From the NCBI GenBank assembly GCA_018606645.1, contig JAGVRI010000010.1:113453-177452 (forward strand): 64,000 nucleotides of DNA. The letters run 5' to 3'. Both the position numbers and the translations under genes were made by a program. The DNA comes from Chloroflexota bacterium (GTDB lineage Bacteria; Chloroflexota; Anaerolineae; JAAYZQ01). This document shows positions 45,075 to 52,965 of the stretch, in pieces (the first letter of the stretch is position 1; each line of letters begins with the position of its first letter). Below the pieces are notes generated by a model, which worked only from the letters and a program-made list of their open reading frames with translations, was not told the DNA's origin and did not search any database.

Positions 45075-46484
45075 TTATTGGTACTCGGCCTTGAGCTCGT
45101 TCCATTTGTTGCCGATGTTCTTGATCGCCTCTTCGATGGAAACCTGACCGAGGTAGGCCCGTTGCAGTTCAGCGCGGGTAAAGATATCCCATGAGGCGTA
45201 CCACGGCGACAACTTCCGAGCCCGTGCCGTCTTGGCGGTTTGTTCCAGCAATTCCACATCGCCCCACTTGCCAAATGCCTCGCGGATGGCCTGGTCCTGA
45301 TACAACGGCATGGGGCCAAAGCCCAGCCCGTGTTCCAGTGCCCAGCGTTTCACCACTGGCCAGCTTCCGTCCGGGCCTGGACCGGCAAAGTAGTTCATGA
45401 ACTTCCAGGCGGCATCCTTGGCTGCCTGATCGCGCTCAGACAGTTTCTTAGTGACCGCATAGAAACGGACAAAGCCCAACGTCTGGTGCGTGGGACCCGG
45501 GATCGGAATCTGCTTAAAGTTGCCCGCCTCTTTCGATTGCTCTGGATCTTGCCAGAAGGCTAGACCTGACGCCCGCGTCATCCCGTATACCTTGGTGCCG
45601 GCCATCATGGCCTGACCATCCACCACCCCGTCGCGGGTCAGACTCTCCGGATCCATCAGTCCTTCATCCAGGGCCGTCTTCACCCACTTGATGTGTTGTT
45701 CCAACGTGCTGTTGGGAATGGGGTTGCCGTTGGCATCGAGGAAGGTGGGCTCCAGTTGATCGTTAAAAAACTCGTCGCCTCGGGACATGAGCATGGCGGT
45801 CACGATCTCGATGGAGAATGGCTCCTGCTGGGACCAACCGAAGCCAATGGGATATTGGACCAACCCTTTCTGCTTGATGATCCGGGCATGCTCCAGGACA
45901 TCTTCCCAGGTCTCCGGCGGCTTGTCGATCCCGGCTTCCTTGTAGATGCGGGTATTATAGACAAAGCTGATCGGATCGGCATAATAGGGCAGACCGTACA
46001 ATTCGCCGTTATAGGTCATGCCCGCCAGGGTGTAGGGGAACATGTCCTTGGCCAGATTGTCCACTTCTGCGGCGGGGAAGACTTGCTTCAGGGGCACGAT
46101 CCAGCCGGCGCTGGCCCACTCCTGAAGCCAGTGGTCGGACCCATACAGGATATCGGGCACTCCGGTGCCGCCGACAAAATTGGCAACCACGGTGTCATGG
46201 TAGTGGCCCCAGTCATAGTCGGTCAGATTCACCTTGACCCCAGGCGCCGTCTGCTGGAATTTGCTGATGTTGTCCTGGATCATGTCCACGGCGTAGGTCC
46301 AGACCACAAAATCCAACGTCACCTCTGCTGCGGCAGGAGGTTGTGTAGGCTGTGCGGGTGGTGAAGTAGGCGCGGCAGGCGGTTGAGTCGCTTCTGGCGA
46401 TGGAGAAGGGGCGGCGGTTGGACGGCAACTTACCACCACCAGCAGGACCAAAGCGATGACCAGCAAAGACCTCAGAGTTTTCAT
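45075..46484 (-). CDS. Family 1 solute-binding lipoprotein
   Basis: 469 residues from ATG 46484 (GGAGG and AGGAG upstream). The lipobox ends at C20 (VVVSC) and is followed by a Pro/Ala/Thr linker of about 40 residues. The binding fold includes VTLDFVVWTYAVDMIQDNISKFQQ, GVPDILYGSDHWLQEWASAGWIVPL and YGLPYYADPISFVYNTRIYKEAGI. It is the first gene of the long minus-strand block and follows a consensus promoter with a 25-bp palindrome. Confidence 0.9.
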   Translation of the reverse strand: MKTLRSLLVIALVLLVVVSCRPTAAPSPSPEATQPPAAPTSPPAQPTQPPAAAEVTLDFVVWTYAVDMIQDNISKFQQTAPGVKVNLTDYDWGHYHDTVVANFVGGTGVPDILYGSDHWLQEWASAGWIVPLKQVFPAAEVDNLAKDMFPYTLAGMTYNGELYGLPYYADPISFVYNTRIYKEAGIDKPPETWEDVLEHARIIKQKGLVQYPIGFGWSQQEPFSIEIVTAMLMSRGDEFFNDQLEPTFLDANGNPIPNSTLEQHIKWVKTALDEGLMDPESLTRDGVVDGQAMMAGTKVYGMTRASGLAFWQDPEQSKEAGNFKQIPIPGPTHQTLGFVRFYAVTKKLSERDQAAKDAAWKFMNYFAGPGPDGSWPVVKRWALEHGLGFGPMPLYQDQAIREAFGKWGDVELLEQTAKTARARKLSPWYASWDIFTRAELQRAYLGQVSIEEAIKNIGNKWNELKAEYQ

Positions 46485-46664
46485 CTCCTTTCCTCCTCTT
46501 GTCCTCCAGACTTTTCTCTGCTTTGACCCATCTATCCCACGATTGGTTGGCTCTCCTTCTGGACGACCACGTCCTCGCATTGTCTACCGGTATTTCCTGT
46601 CGGCCCTCACCTCCTTTCCCACTTCAGACCTGTGAAACATCCCGACCGGGTTGTTCATCCGAAA

Positions 46665-46689
46665 GGATGTTTCACTCAATGAAACAACC
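46665..46689. promoter_or_regulatory. Palindromic operator (TGAAAC/GTTTCA type)
   Basis: GGATGTTTCA (46665-46674), CTCAA, TGAAACAACC (46680-46689), a 25-bp near-perfect palindrome. An extra half-site TGAAACATCC is at 46633-46642. It lies just downstream of the predicted start, where a bound repressor would block transcription. It fits the half-site of some IclR proteins (KdgR-like), and an iclR gene is in the same block. Confidence 0.7.
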
Positions 46690-46701
46690 ATTCCATTAAT
46701 T

Positions 46702-46730
46702 AGTATACAACAAAAAACAGCCCATGTCAA
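46702..46730 (-). promoter_or_regulatory. Consensus promoter at the head of the catabolic block
   Basis: Minus strand TTGACA (46725-46730), 17-nt spacer, TATACT (46702-46707). The predicted start near 46695 leaves a ~210-nt leader that contains the operator. The area is AT-rich. Confidence 0.82.
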
Positions 46731-46839
46731 GACCCTATTTTGATGACCTTTTGGCAAGCGCTTGTGTGAGAGAGTGTCGGGCTACCACACAGCGATGCGG
46801 TGCAGTTTCCAGGGCGATTACGCCCGCTCTGGGATTGAT

Positions 46840-46869
46840 TTCACATATAGGAGATTCGTGTGGTACAAT
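46840..46869 (+). promoter_or_regulatory. Promoter of the DUF1847 gene
   Basis: TTCACA (46840-46845), 18-nt spacer, TACAAT (46864-46869). The predicted start near 46876 gives a ~128-nt leader. Confidence 0.55.
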
Positions 46870-47003
46870 GACCATGCCTTGTTCTGTCGGACAATTGAGC
46901 CCGGTCCCTATCACTGTTCTGCGGACCTATTACCGGTCAGCCGTATTTCTGAGCAAGGCACTCGAATCGGCGCTGTTGGAAACCATGGAAGGAGAACCCA
47001 TTC

Positions 47004-47654
47004 ATGGATCACGAACTCATCTGCGCACTCTGTACGGTTCAGGCCTGTAGCGCCGAGCCAGGCGCTAAGAAACTCCCCCCGTATTGCCCCATGTCCACCG
47101 AGCCCGACTTGCTCCAGGAGGTCGAACGGGCCTACCTGGAACAGGAGGAACTTCAACGCCTGGCTCGGGAGTCGGCCCGCACCGAATCGGCCGGCTATTG
47201 CCGCACGACGCGCATCGAAGACATTATGGATTTTGCCCGCCGCATCGGCGCGCACAAGCTGGGCATCGCCCACTGCATCGGACTGATGCACGAGGCCAAG
47301 CTGGCGCGGGAGATCCTGATCGCCGGCGGGTTCGAGGTCGATACCGTCTGCTGCAAAGTGGGATCCATTGCCAAAGAAACGATCGGACTCGGAGACGACG
47401 AGAAGGTGCGCCCCGGTCAGTTCGAGGCGCTGTGCAACCCGGTGGGCCAGGCAGCCGTGCTCGCCCAGGCCGGCACCCAACTGAATATCGTGGTCGGCCT
47501 GTGCGTCGGCCACGATAGCCTGTTCTTCATGCACTCCAAAGCGCCGGCCACGGTCCTGGTTGCCAAGGATCGGGTCCTGGGCCACAATCCGGTCGCCTGT
47601 CTGTACACCAGCCACTCCTACTACCGCCGTCTGACCAGGAAGCCGGAGGATTAG
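47004..47654 (+). CDS. DUF1847 cysteine-rich protein
   Basis: 216 residues. The N terminus has CALCTVQAC and YCPMS, with further conserved cysteines in HCIGL, TVCCKVGSIAKE, CNPV and GLCVGHDSLF. This matches DUF1847, seen in anaerobes and likely to bind metal; its function is unknown. The ATG has GGAGAA 8 nt upstream. It is alone on this strand between two minus-strand blocks. Confidence 0.85.
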   Translation: MDHELICALCTVQACSAEPGAKKLPPYCPMSTEPDLLQEVERAYLEQEELQRLARESARTESAGYCRTTRIEDIMDFARRIGAHKLGIAHCIGLMHEAKLAREILIAGGFEVDTVCCKVGSIAKETIGLGDDEKVRPGQFEALCNPVGQAAVLAQAGTQLNIVVGLCVGHDSLFFMHSKAPATVLVAKDRVLGHNPVACLYTSHSYYRRLTRKPED

Positions 47655-47692
47655 GAGAAGGGTCGGTTATGTCCACACGGACCGCTCCTCAT

Positions 47693-47706
47693 CCCCCGGC
47701 CGGGGG
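47693..47706. terminator. GC-rich palindrome between converging genes
   Basis: CCCCCGGCCGGGGG is a 7+7 bp palindrome in the gap between the DUF1847 stop and the M81 stop. No T-tract is present on either side, so any terminator role is tentative. Confidence 0.4.
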
Positions 47707-47751
47707 GAGGTCCAGAATCGCAGGTCGGGATTCCAGAGCGCGTTGGGTTCG

Positions 47752-49287
47752 TCAGGGTTCCCAGGTCATATCCAGGTCGAGGGGATAGATCGGGCGCGGG
47801 AGCTTCTGGTACGGCAGGCTGGCGTAATCCACCGTGCTCACCCCCGGCGTGGCCAGGTTGATGGTCGCCGAGACGATGGGATCGAACGAGGCGCGGTGGG
47901 CCTGGTTCGATTTGACGACCACGATCCGCTTCTCCTCCAGGACGATGCCGGCGCTCTTGAAAAAATCGCGGTCCTTCCCCGTCTCTTTCTGGCTGACGAT
48001 GACATCGATCTTGTCTCCGATGCGCAGCACCACTCGCGGGCCGACGTCCACCTCACGGAATTGGTCACGGGTAATCTCGCGTCCTGCCCCGCCGTGGGTC
48101 GGCCCGGTGATGGTGTAGCGCCCATCATCGATTAGTTTCACCGTGCCGGTTACCGGCAACGGTTGGTAGAACCGCCGGTCGACCTTGCCGCCCAGCTCCA
48201 CGCTGAGCGTGGCGCCCACCCCGGCCTGCAACCCGGCCAGCACTACCTCCGGATCGCGGAGGGTCAGGGCGCAGTCCCGGGCGCCGAGGCGCAGCAGGCT
48301 CTCCAGCACCACCGGGCTATCGGCCGGACAGGCGCTGCCCGGATCGTCGCCGAGGTCCACCAGGCAGACCAGGCCCTCGTGGTTCGTCGCCATCCTGACC
48401 CCTTCATCCACCGGATAGATGGGTCGCACGGTGCGGATCTCTTCGCGGCGCGCCCATAGCTCCCGGGCCAGGCGACGGGCCAGCACCTCCGCCAGCGCCG
48501 GATCGCCGTCGGTGGTGGCGATGACGCACATTCCGGTGTCGGGCGTGTCGCCATAGCCGTATCCACCCTGGATGGTCAGGTTGATCACACCGCGCGTCTT
48601 CTCCAGGTCCTCCCGCAACCGGTTCAGTTGATAGAGGGGCAACCGGACCTCTTCCTGCGGATCGTGGGACCAGGTGCTCTGGCCGATATTCGGCCCCAGG
48701 ATCGGCACATAGACCCGCCGCGTCACCGGCCACAGCTTTCCGGCCAGCATCGCCAGCAGGCATTCGGCAGCTTCGGCCCCCCGCTCATGAGCGTCCAGGT
48801 GGGGGTTCGTGTCCAACGGGAAGGGAACCAGCCCCTCGGTCACCTCCCAGTCGGTATAGATGCCGTGGAAATCGTAGGTCGCCACAAACGGGATGTGTGC
48901 GCCCAGCAACCGTCGCGCGGAACGGATCAGGCACGCTTCCCCATCGGTATAGGGCGCGCCGGCCACCATCGCCCCATGGAGGGCAAAATACACCCCGTCG
49001 AGAGGCAGCGCCTGCCACAACCCCTGGAGAATCCGGTCCCGATAGTGCTCGAACACCGGAGCATGGACCAACCCTCCACGGTGCTCGGAAAAGTTCACCG
49101 CCAGGATGGGCACCAGTTCCACCTCTCGATGTCGGGCAGCGGCGGCGACAAATCCACCGATGTAACTGCCCAGCTCCGGTGCGGTCAGAATCTCCTCGCC
49201 CGCCCACACCGGAGCATCGGGTTGATCGTTCTGCTCCAGCGCAAAGCTGTTGGTCTCGTGATAAAAGCCGACAATGGCGATCCTCAT
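47752..49287 (-). CDS. M81-family metallohydrolase (MlrC-like), second copy
   Basis: 511 residues. MRIAIVGFYHETNSFALEQ at the start, then YFALHGAMVAG, VATYDFHGIYTD, DTNPHLDAHERG and LTLRDPEVVLAGLQAGVGA. DFHG and NPHLDAH hold the likely metal ligands. The end is KLPRPIYPLDLDM, like the paralogue at 16958. AGGAGG lies close upstream. It is on the same strand 48 nt before the end of the amidohydrolase gene, suggesting joint action on the same amides. Confidence 0.85.
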   Translation of the reverse strand: MRIAIVGFYHETNSFALEQNDQPDAPVWAGEEILTAPELGSYIGGFVAAAARHREVELVPILAVNFSEHRGGLVHAPVFEHYRDRILQGLWQALPLDGVYFALHGAMVAGAPYTDGEACLIRSARRLLGAHIPFVATYDFHGIYTDWEVTEGLVPFPLDTNPHLDAHERGAEAAECLLAMLAGKLWPVTRRVYVPILGPNIGQSTWSHDPQEEVRLPLYQLNRLREDLEKTRGVINLTIQGGYGYGDTPDTGMCVIATTDGDPALAEVLARRLARELWARREEIRTVRPIYPVDEGVRMATNHEGLVCLVDLGDDPGSACPADSPVVLESLLRLGARDCALTLRDPEVVLAGLQAGVGATLSVELGGKVDRRFYQPLPVTGTVKLIDDGRYTITGPTHGGAGREITRDQFREVDVGPRVVLRIGDKIDVIVSQKETGKDRDFFKSAGIVLEEKRIVVVKSNQAHRASFDPIVSATINLATPGVSTVDYASLPYQKLPRPIYPLDLDMTWEP

Positions 49288-49334
49288 CCCACCTCCTGCA
49301 AGGGCGATCTCATGACGAGGACGGGCAACCGGCG

Positions 49335-50516
49335 CTACCCGCTGAGAATCTCACCCCGCACCAGGGTGAGATGGGGGGTGAGCCTCAAGCGGCCCGTGGT
49401 TCGGCCGCTGTACATATCCTCGAATTCGAACTCCCCTTCCTCCAGCTCAAACACAGCGACGTCGGCCACCGCACCCTCTCGCAGGCTCCCGATCTCTTGC
49501 TCCAGGCCGATAGCCCGGGCCGGAGTGATGGTCGAAGCCCGGATCACTTCATCCAGGCTCATCCCCAGATTCAGCATCTTGGAGATCGCTCCGGGCAGGG
49601 TGCGCGGCGGCAGGCCCGGATCGCCGCCCACCTTGATGTCGAGGCCGTGGTGAGCATCGCTGCTGATGATATCCGGCGCAAACCCCTGGTCCAGCATCTG
49701 CCGGGCCACGTTCCAGGAAAAGCTGCTCCCGCCGTGCCCCAGGTCCATCAAGACCCCCCGCTGCCGGGCGTCCACCATCTCGGGCAAGACCCGGCCGTGA
49801 CGGTCAAGAGGGCCGTTGGGGTCGCCGCGAAAGACGTGGGTGAGGATATCGCCGGGTCTCAACAGGGAAAGCACCTCGCGTCGGGTCGGCGGGGGCGGTC
49901 CGATGTGGACCATGACCGGCACCCCCAGCTCCTCCGCCGCCTGCAACGCCAGGTGGAGGGGAACAACGCCCCGGTCCCCGCTCGCCTCGAGGCTGGTTCG
50001 GACCTTGATCCCGCGGATCACCTTGGGATAGGCTCGACCCATCATGACCGCCGGCCCGACCAACAGGTACCGCAGGTCAAACGACTCGCCCACCACCGCC
50101 AGGTTGGTTGGATCAAAGATCGCCCCCAGCAGGCCCAGATGGGAGATATGCAAAAAGGCCACGATGCGCACCCGGGAGCGATCGATGACATGCTCCTTAA
50201 ATCCCCGAAAGTTCCCGACTCCGGCGCTGCCCGCATCGACAAAGGTGGTCACGCCGGTCGCCGGCCCGACCCGGTCGGCGTTCATGCCCAGCGGCGTCCC
50301 ACCCCAGTACACATGGGTATGGAGGTCCACCAGGCCGGGGGTCACGATCTGGCCGGTCACGTCGATCACCTGCCAGGCCGACGATGGATCCAGACCGCTG
50401 TCCAGACGGCCGATCTTGCCATTGGCAATGGCCACATCGAGGACCTTGTGGATCTGTTGCGCAGGGTCCACTACCGTTCCGCCCTTAAGAATCAGATCGT
50501 ACATTGGTCGATTCAT
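49335..50516 (-). CDS. Amidohydrolase, Atu3266/EF_0837-type
   Basis: 393 residues. The start MYDLILKGGTVVDPAQQIHKVLDVAI, metal HxH in PGLVDLHTHVYWGGTPLGM, later VHIGP, and DIISSDAHHGLD mark the amidohydrolase superfamily. The THVYWGGTPLG and TTFVDAGSAGVGNF stretches match the deacetylase group that includes Atu3266, reported to hydrolyse acetyl-(R)-mandelate-type esters. Metal lysine is probably in IRGIKVRTS. The real start may be ATG 50504 (MYDLILK). It is near a SelA-like PLP gene, a pairing seen in this family. Confidence 0.88.
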   Translation of the reverse strand: MNRPMYDLILKGGTVVDPAQQIHKVLDVAIANGKIGRLDSGLDPSSAWQVIDVTGQIVTPGLVDLHTHVYWGGTPLGMNADRVGPATGVTTFVDAGSAGVGNFRGFKEHVIDRSRVRIVAFLHISHLGLLGAIFDPTNLAVVGESFDLRYLLVGPAVMMGRAYPKVIRGIKVRTSLEASGDRGVVPLHLALQAAEELGVPVMVHIGPPPPTRREVLSLLRPGDILTHVFRGDPNGPLDRHGRVLPEMVDARQRGVLMDLGHGGSSFSWNVARQMLDQGFAPDIISSDAHHGLDIKVGGDPGLPPRTLPGAISKMLNLGMSLDEVIRASTITPARAIGLEQEIGSLREGAVADVAVFELEEGEFEFEDMYSGRTTGRLRLTPHLTLVRGEILSG

Positions 50517-50622
50517 CAGGAAATCCTTTGCGACATTCTTGCCATCGCGTTTCGTGCCAGAGCGAGGTAAACGCCGGCGGGGAAAACGACCCGGACGGAT
50601 GCCAGGCCTTCAGCCGCCCTCT

Positions 50623-52821
50623 TCACAGAGGGGGAAGGTCGTCACTGTCCGGATCGCGCTTCGGACCTTCGACGATCACCCTTCGCGAGCGGTTGCCGTC
50701 CACTTCGGGTTCGATGATCCCCCGCTTCTCCATGGCATCCATCAGCCGCGCAGCCCGCGAATACCCGATGCGCAACTGGCGTTGCAGCATCGAGGTGGAG
50801 GCTCGCTTGTGCTGTTGGACCAGGGCGATCGCCTTGGGCAGCAGATCATCCTCCTGGGCAGCCTGCGCCTGGGCCGCCTCGATCGGCAAGTCCTCCCACA
50901 TCGGCTGCTGGACGACCTCGTCGGACGACAGCGGTTCCTGGGAGAGACGCGCCCCCTTCCAGTAGCGCACCAGGGCCGCCAGCTCTTTATCTGAGACAAA
51001 ACACCCCTGAAGCCGGACCAGCTTGCTGGAATCGGGGGCCATGAACAGCATATCCCCCCGGCCCAACAACTTTTCCGCCCCTGCCGTGTCGATGATCACC
51101 CGCGAATCCACCTGGCTGGTCACGGCAAAGCTGATCCGGGCCGGGAAGTTGGCCTTAATTAGCCCGGTGACCACATCCACACTGGGTCGTTGCGTGGCAA
51201 TGACCAGGTGGATGCCGGTGGCCCGCGCCATCTGAGCGATGCGACAGATGGACCGCTCTACCTCGTCGGGAGCGATCATCATCAGATCGGCCAATTCGTC
51301 AATGACGACCACGACATAGGGCAGCGGTTTTTCGCCCCGGGCGATCAACTGCTGGTTGTATACCTCGATATTCCGCGCCTGAGCGCGGTTGAACAGCTTG
51401 TAGCGCTCGTCCATTTCCCGGGTCGCCCAGTTGAGCACGCCGACCACCCGTTCCAGTTCGATCACCACCGGCGCCCGCAGATGGGGGATGCCGTTGTAGG
51501 TGGTCAGTTCGACCATCTTGGGGTCAATCATGATAAATTGGACTTCATCCGGGGTTCTGGTGCACAGGAGCGAGGCGATGATCGCGTTCACGCACACGCT
51601 CTTGCCCGAGCCGGTGGCTCCGGCAATCAACAGGTGGGGCATGGCGGCCAGGTCAAAGGCAATCGGGTTACCGGCCACATCCTGACCGAGAGCGATGGGC
51701 AGCGGCCCTTTGATCTGGCGGAATACTTCGCTTTCCAACACGGTCCGCAGCGCGACCAGCGCGACCTCGGAATTGGGCACCTCAATGCCAACGACGGAAC
51801 GACCTGGCACCGGGGCCTCGATGCGAATGGGCGACGCAGCCAGAGCCAGAGCCAGGTCATTGGCCAGGTTCGCAATGCGGCTGACCTTGATCTTGGCCCG
51901 CGTCACCCGTCCGTTGCTGTTCCGCCGTTCGACATAGCCGGGTTCCACGCCGAACTGGGTCACGGTTGGGCCTTGATTGACCTCCACGACTTTGGCCGGG
52001 ACCCCAAAACTGGCCAGCGTCTCCTCGATGATCCGCACCCGCTCCCGGATCTCGGCCTGACTCAACTCCAGTTCGGTCGAATCGGCCAGGATTTCGTCAA
52101 TCGGCGGCAGATGCCATACCTGCTCGCCGCCGATAATGCGCGGGTAGATGCTTCCTCTGGGGCGGACCTGGGGCGGGCTGGGCGGCATTTCGCCAGGCAG
52201 CGGCTTGATAGCTGGCGGCTCGGCGAGAGCTGGCGGCCTCTTCGCAGGGAATCTGATTCGGGACAGAACATCCTTGCTGCTCAACACCTGCCGGATCGTC
52301 CCGGACAGGATCGTCCCCATCTCGCGCAACGAGAGACCCAACACCATCATCAGCGCGAGGATGCTCAGGGTGACGAGCACCAACACTGCCGCCGGAGTGC
52401 CCAGGGCCATCACCAGCAACTGGCTGACGCCGTAGCCAAGGTAGCCGCCCCCTCTCCCTTGCATCGCCAATTCCCGAGGTTCCTCCCCGCCAACGATCAG
52501 ATGCAGCAGAGCGAGCCCTAACACAAAAAGCAACAAGGCGCCCCATGGCTTTTCCTGCTCGATCTGGAGGTCGCGGCCCAGGCCGACAAAGATGAGCCAC
52601 AGTCCCACCCCGCCAAAGCCAATGGGCATCAGCCACACCCCCCAGCCCACGGCGCTCTGAAGGAGTTCGATCCAGCTTTCCATCAACGCCCCTCGCTCGA
52701 CGGGGATCAGGCTAAGCAAGGTCAGCAGACCTAGGAGGAGCAGCAAAATGCCCGGGACCTCTGGATGCAGCGGCGGATTCGAGCTTCCGCCTGCCCTTTT
52801 GTTCTTACGCCTTCTGGCCAT
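50623..52821 (-). CDS. ftsK: DNA translocase FtsK/SpoIIIE
   Basis: 732 residues. Four membrane helices in the first ~165 residues, a Pro-rich linker (~190-225), then the motor: Walker A GATGSGKS (401-408), Walker B VVVVIDELADLM. A winged-helix gamma domain is at the end (KRASTSMLQRQLRIGYSRAARLMDAMEKRGIIEP). It pumps chromosomes through the closing septum. The motor is complete. A promoter lies ~90 nt upstream. Confidence 0.95.
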   Translation of the reverse strand: MARRRKNKRAGGSSNPPLHPEVPGILLLLLGLLTLLSLIPVERGALMESWIELLQSAVGWGVWLMPIGFGGVGLWLIFVGLGRDLQIEQEKPWGALLLFVLGLALLHLIVGGEEPRELAMQGRGGGYLGYGVSQLLVMALGTPAAVLVLVTLSILALMMVLGLSLREMGTILSGTIRQVLSSKDVLSRIRFPAKRPPALAEPPAIKPLPGEMPPSPPQVRPRGSIYPRIIGGEQVWHLPPIDEILADSTELELSQAEIRERVRIIEETLASFGVPAKVVEVNQGPTVTQFGVEPGYVERRNSNGRVTRAKIKVSRIANLANDLALALAASPIRIEAPVPGRSVVGIEVPNSEVALVALRTVLESEVFRQIKGPLPIALGQDVAGNPIAFDLAAMPHLLIAGATGSGKSVCVNAIIASLLCTRTPDEVQFIMIDPKMVELTTYNGIPHLRAPVVIELERVVGVLNWATREMDERYKLFNRAQARNIEVYNQQLIARGEKPLPYVVVVIDELADLMMIAPDEVERSICRIAQMARATGIHLVIATQRPSVDVVTGLIKANFPARISFAVTSQVDSRVIIDTAGAEKLLGRGDMLFMAPDSSKLVRLQGCFVSDKELAALVRYWKGARLSQEPLSSDEVVQQPMWEDLPIEAAQAQAAQEDDLLPKAIALVQQHKRASTSMLQRQLRIGYSRAARLMDAMEKRGIIEPEVDGNRSRRVIVEGPKRDPDSDDLPPL

Positions 52822-52911
52822 ACTGGACGATTCACCCCTGGCTCACGGCCGATTCCCAGGCCGTCCACTCACGACGGCCGGGCGCGACCTTTCAGGGCCG
52901 ATTCTATATCC

Positions 52912-52940
52912 ATTATACTCGAAGGGGACCATTCGCGCAA
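52912..52940 (-). promoter_or_regulatory. Promoter of ftsK
   Basis: Minus strand TTGCGC (52935-52940), 17-nt spacer, perfect TATAAT (52912-52917); the leader is ~85 nt. It lies in the 144-bp gap after sbcC. Confidence 0.6.
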
Positions 52941-52965
52941 ATGTTCTAACCGAAAAACGCTGGCC

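Larger units (their letters stand above)
46485..47003. other. 519-bp divergent intergenic region
   Basis: It separates the minus-strand catabolic block from the plus-strand DUF1847 gene. It holds two promoters (46702-46730 minus, 46840-46869 plus) and the palindrome at 46665. No gene is seen inside it. Confidence 0.7.

Noticed and set aside
48897..50570. Plus-strand open frame across the M81 hydrolase and amidohydrolase
   Set aside because: Antisense to two genes with intact catalytic motifs.
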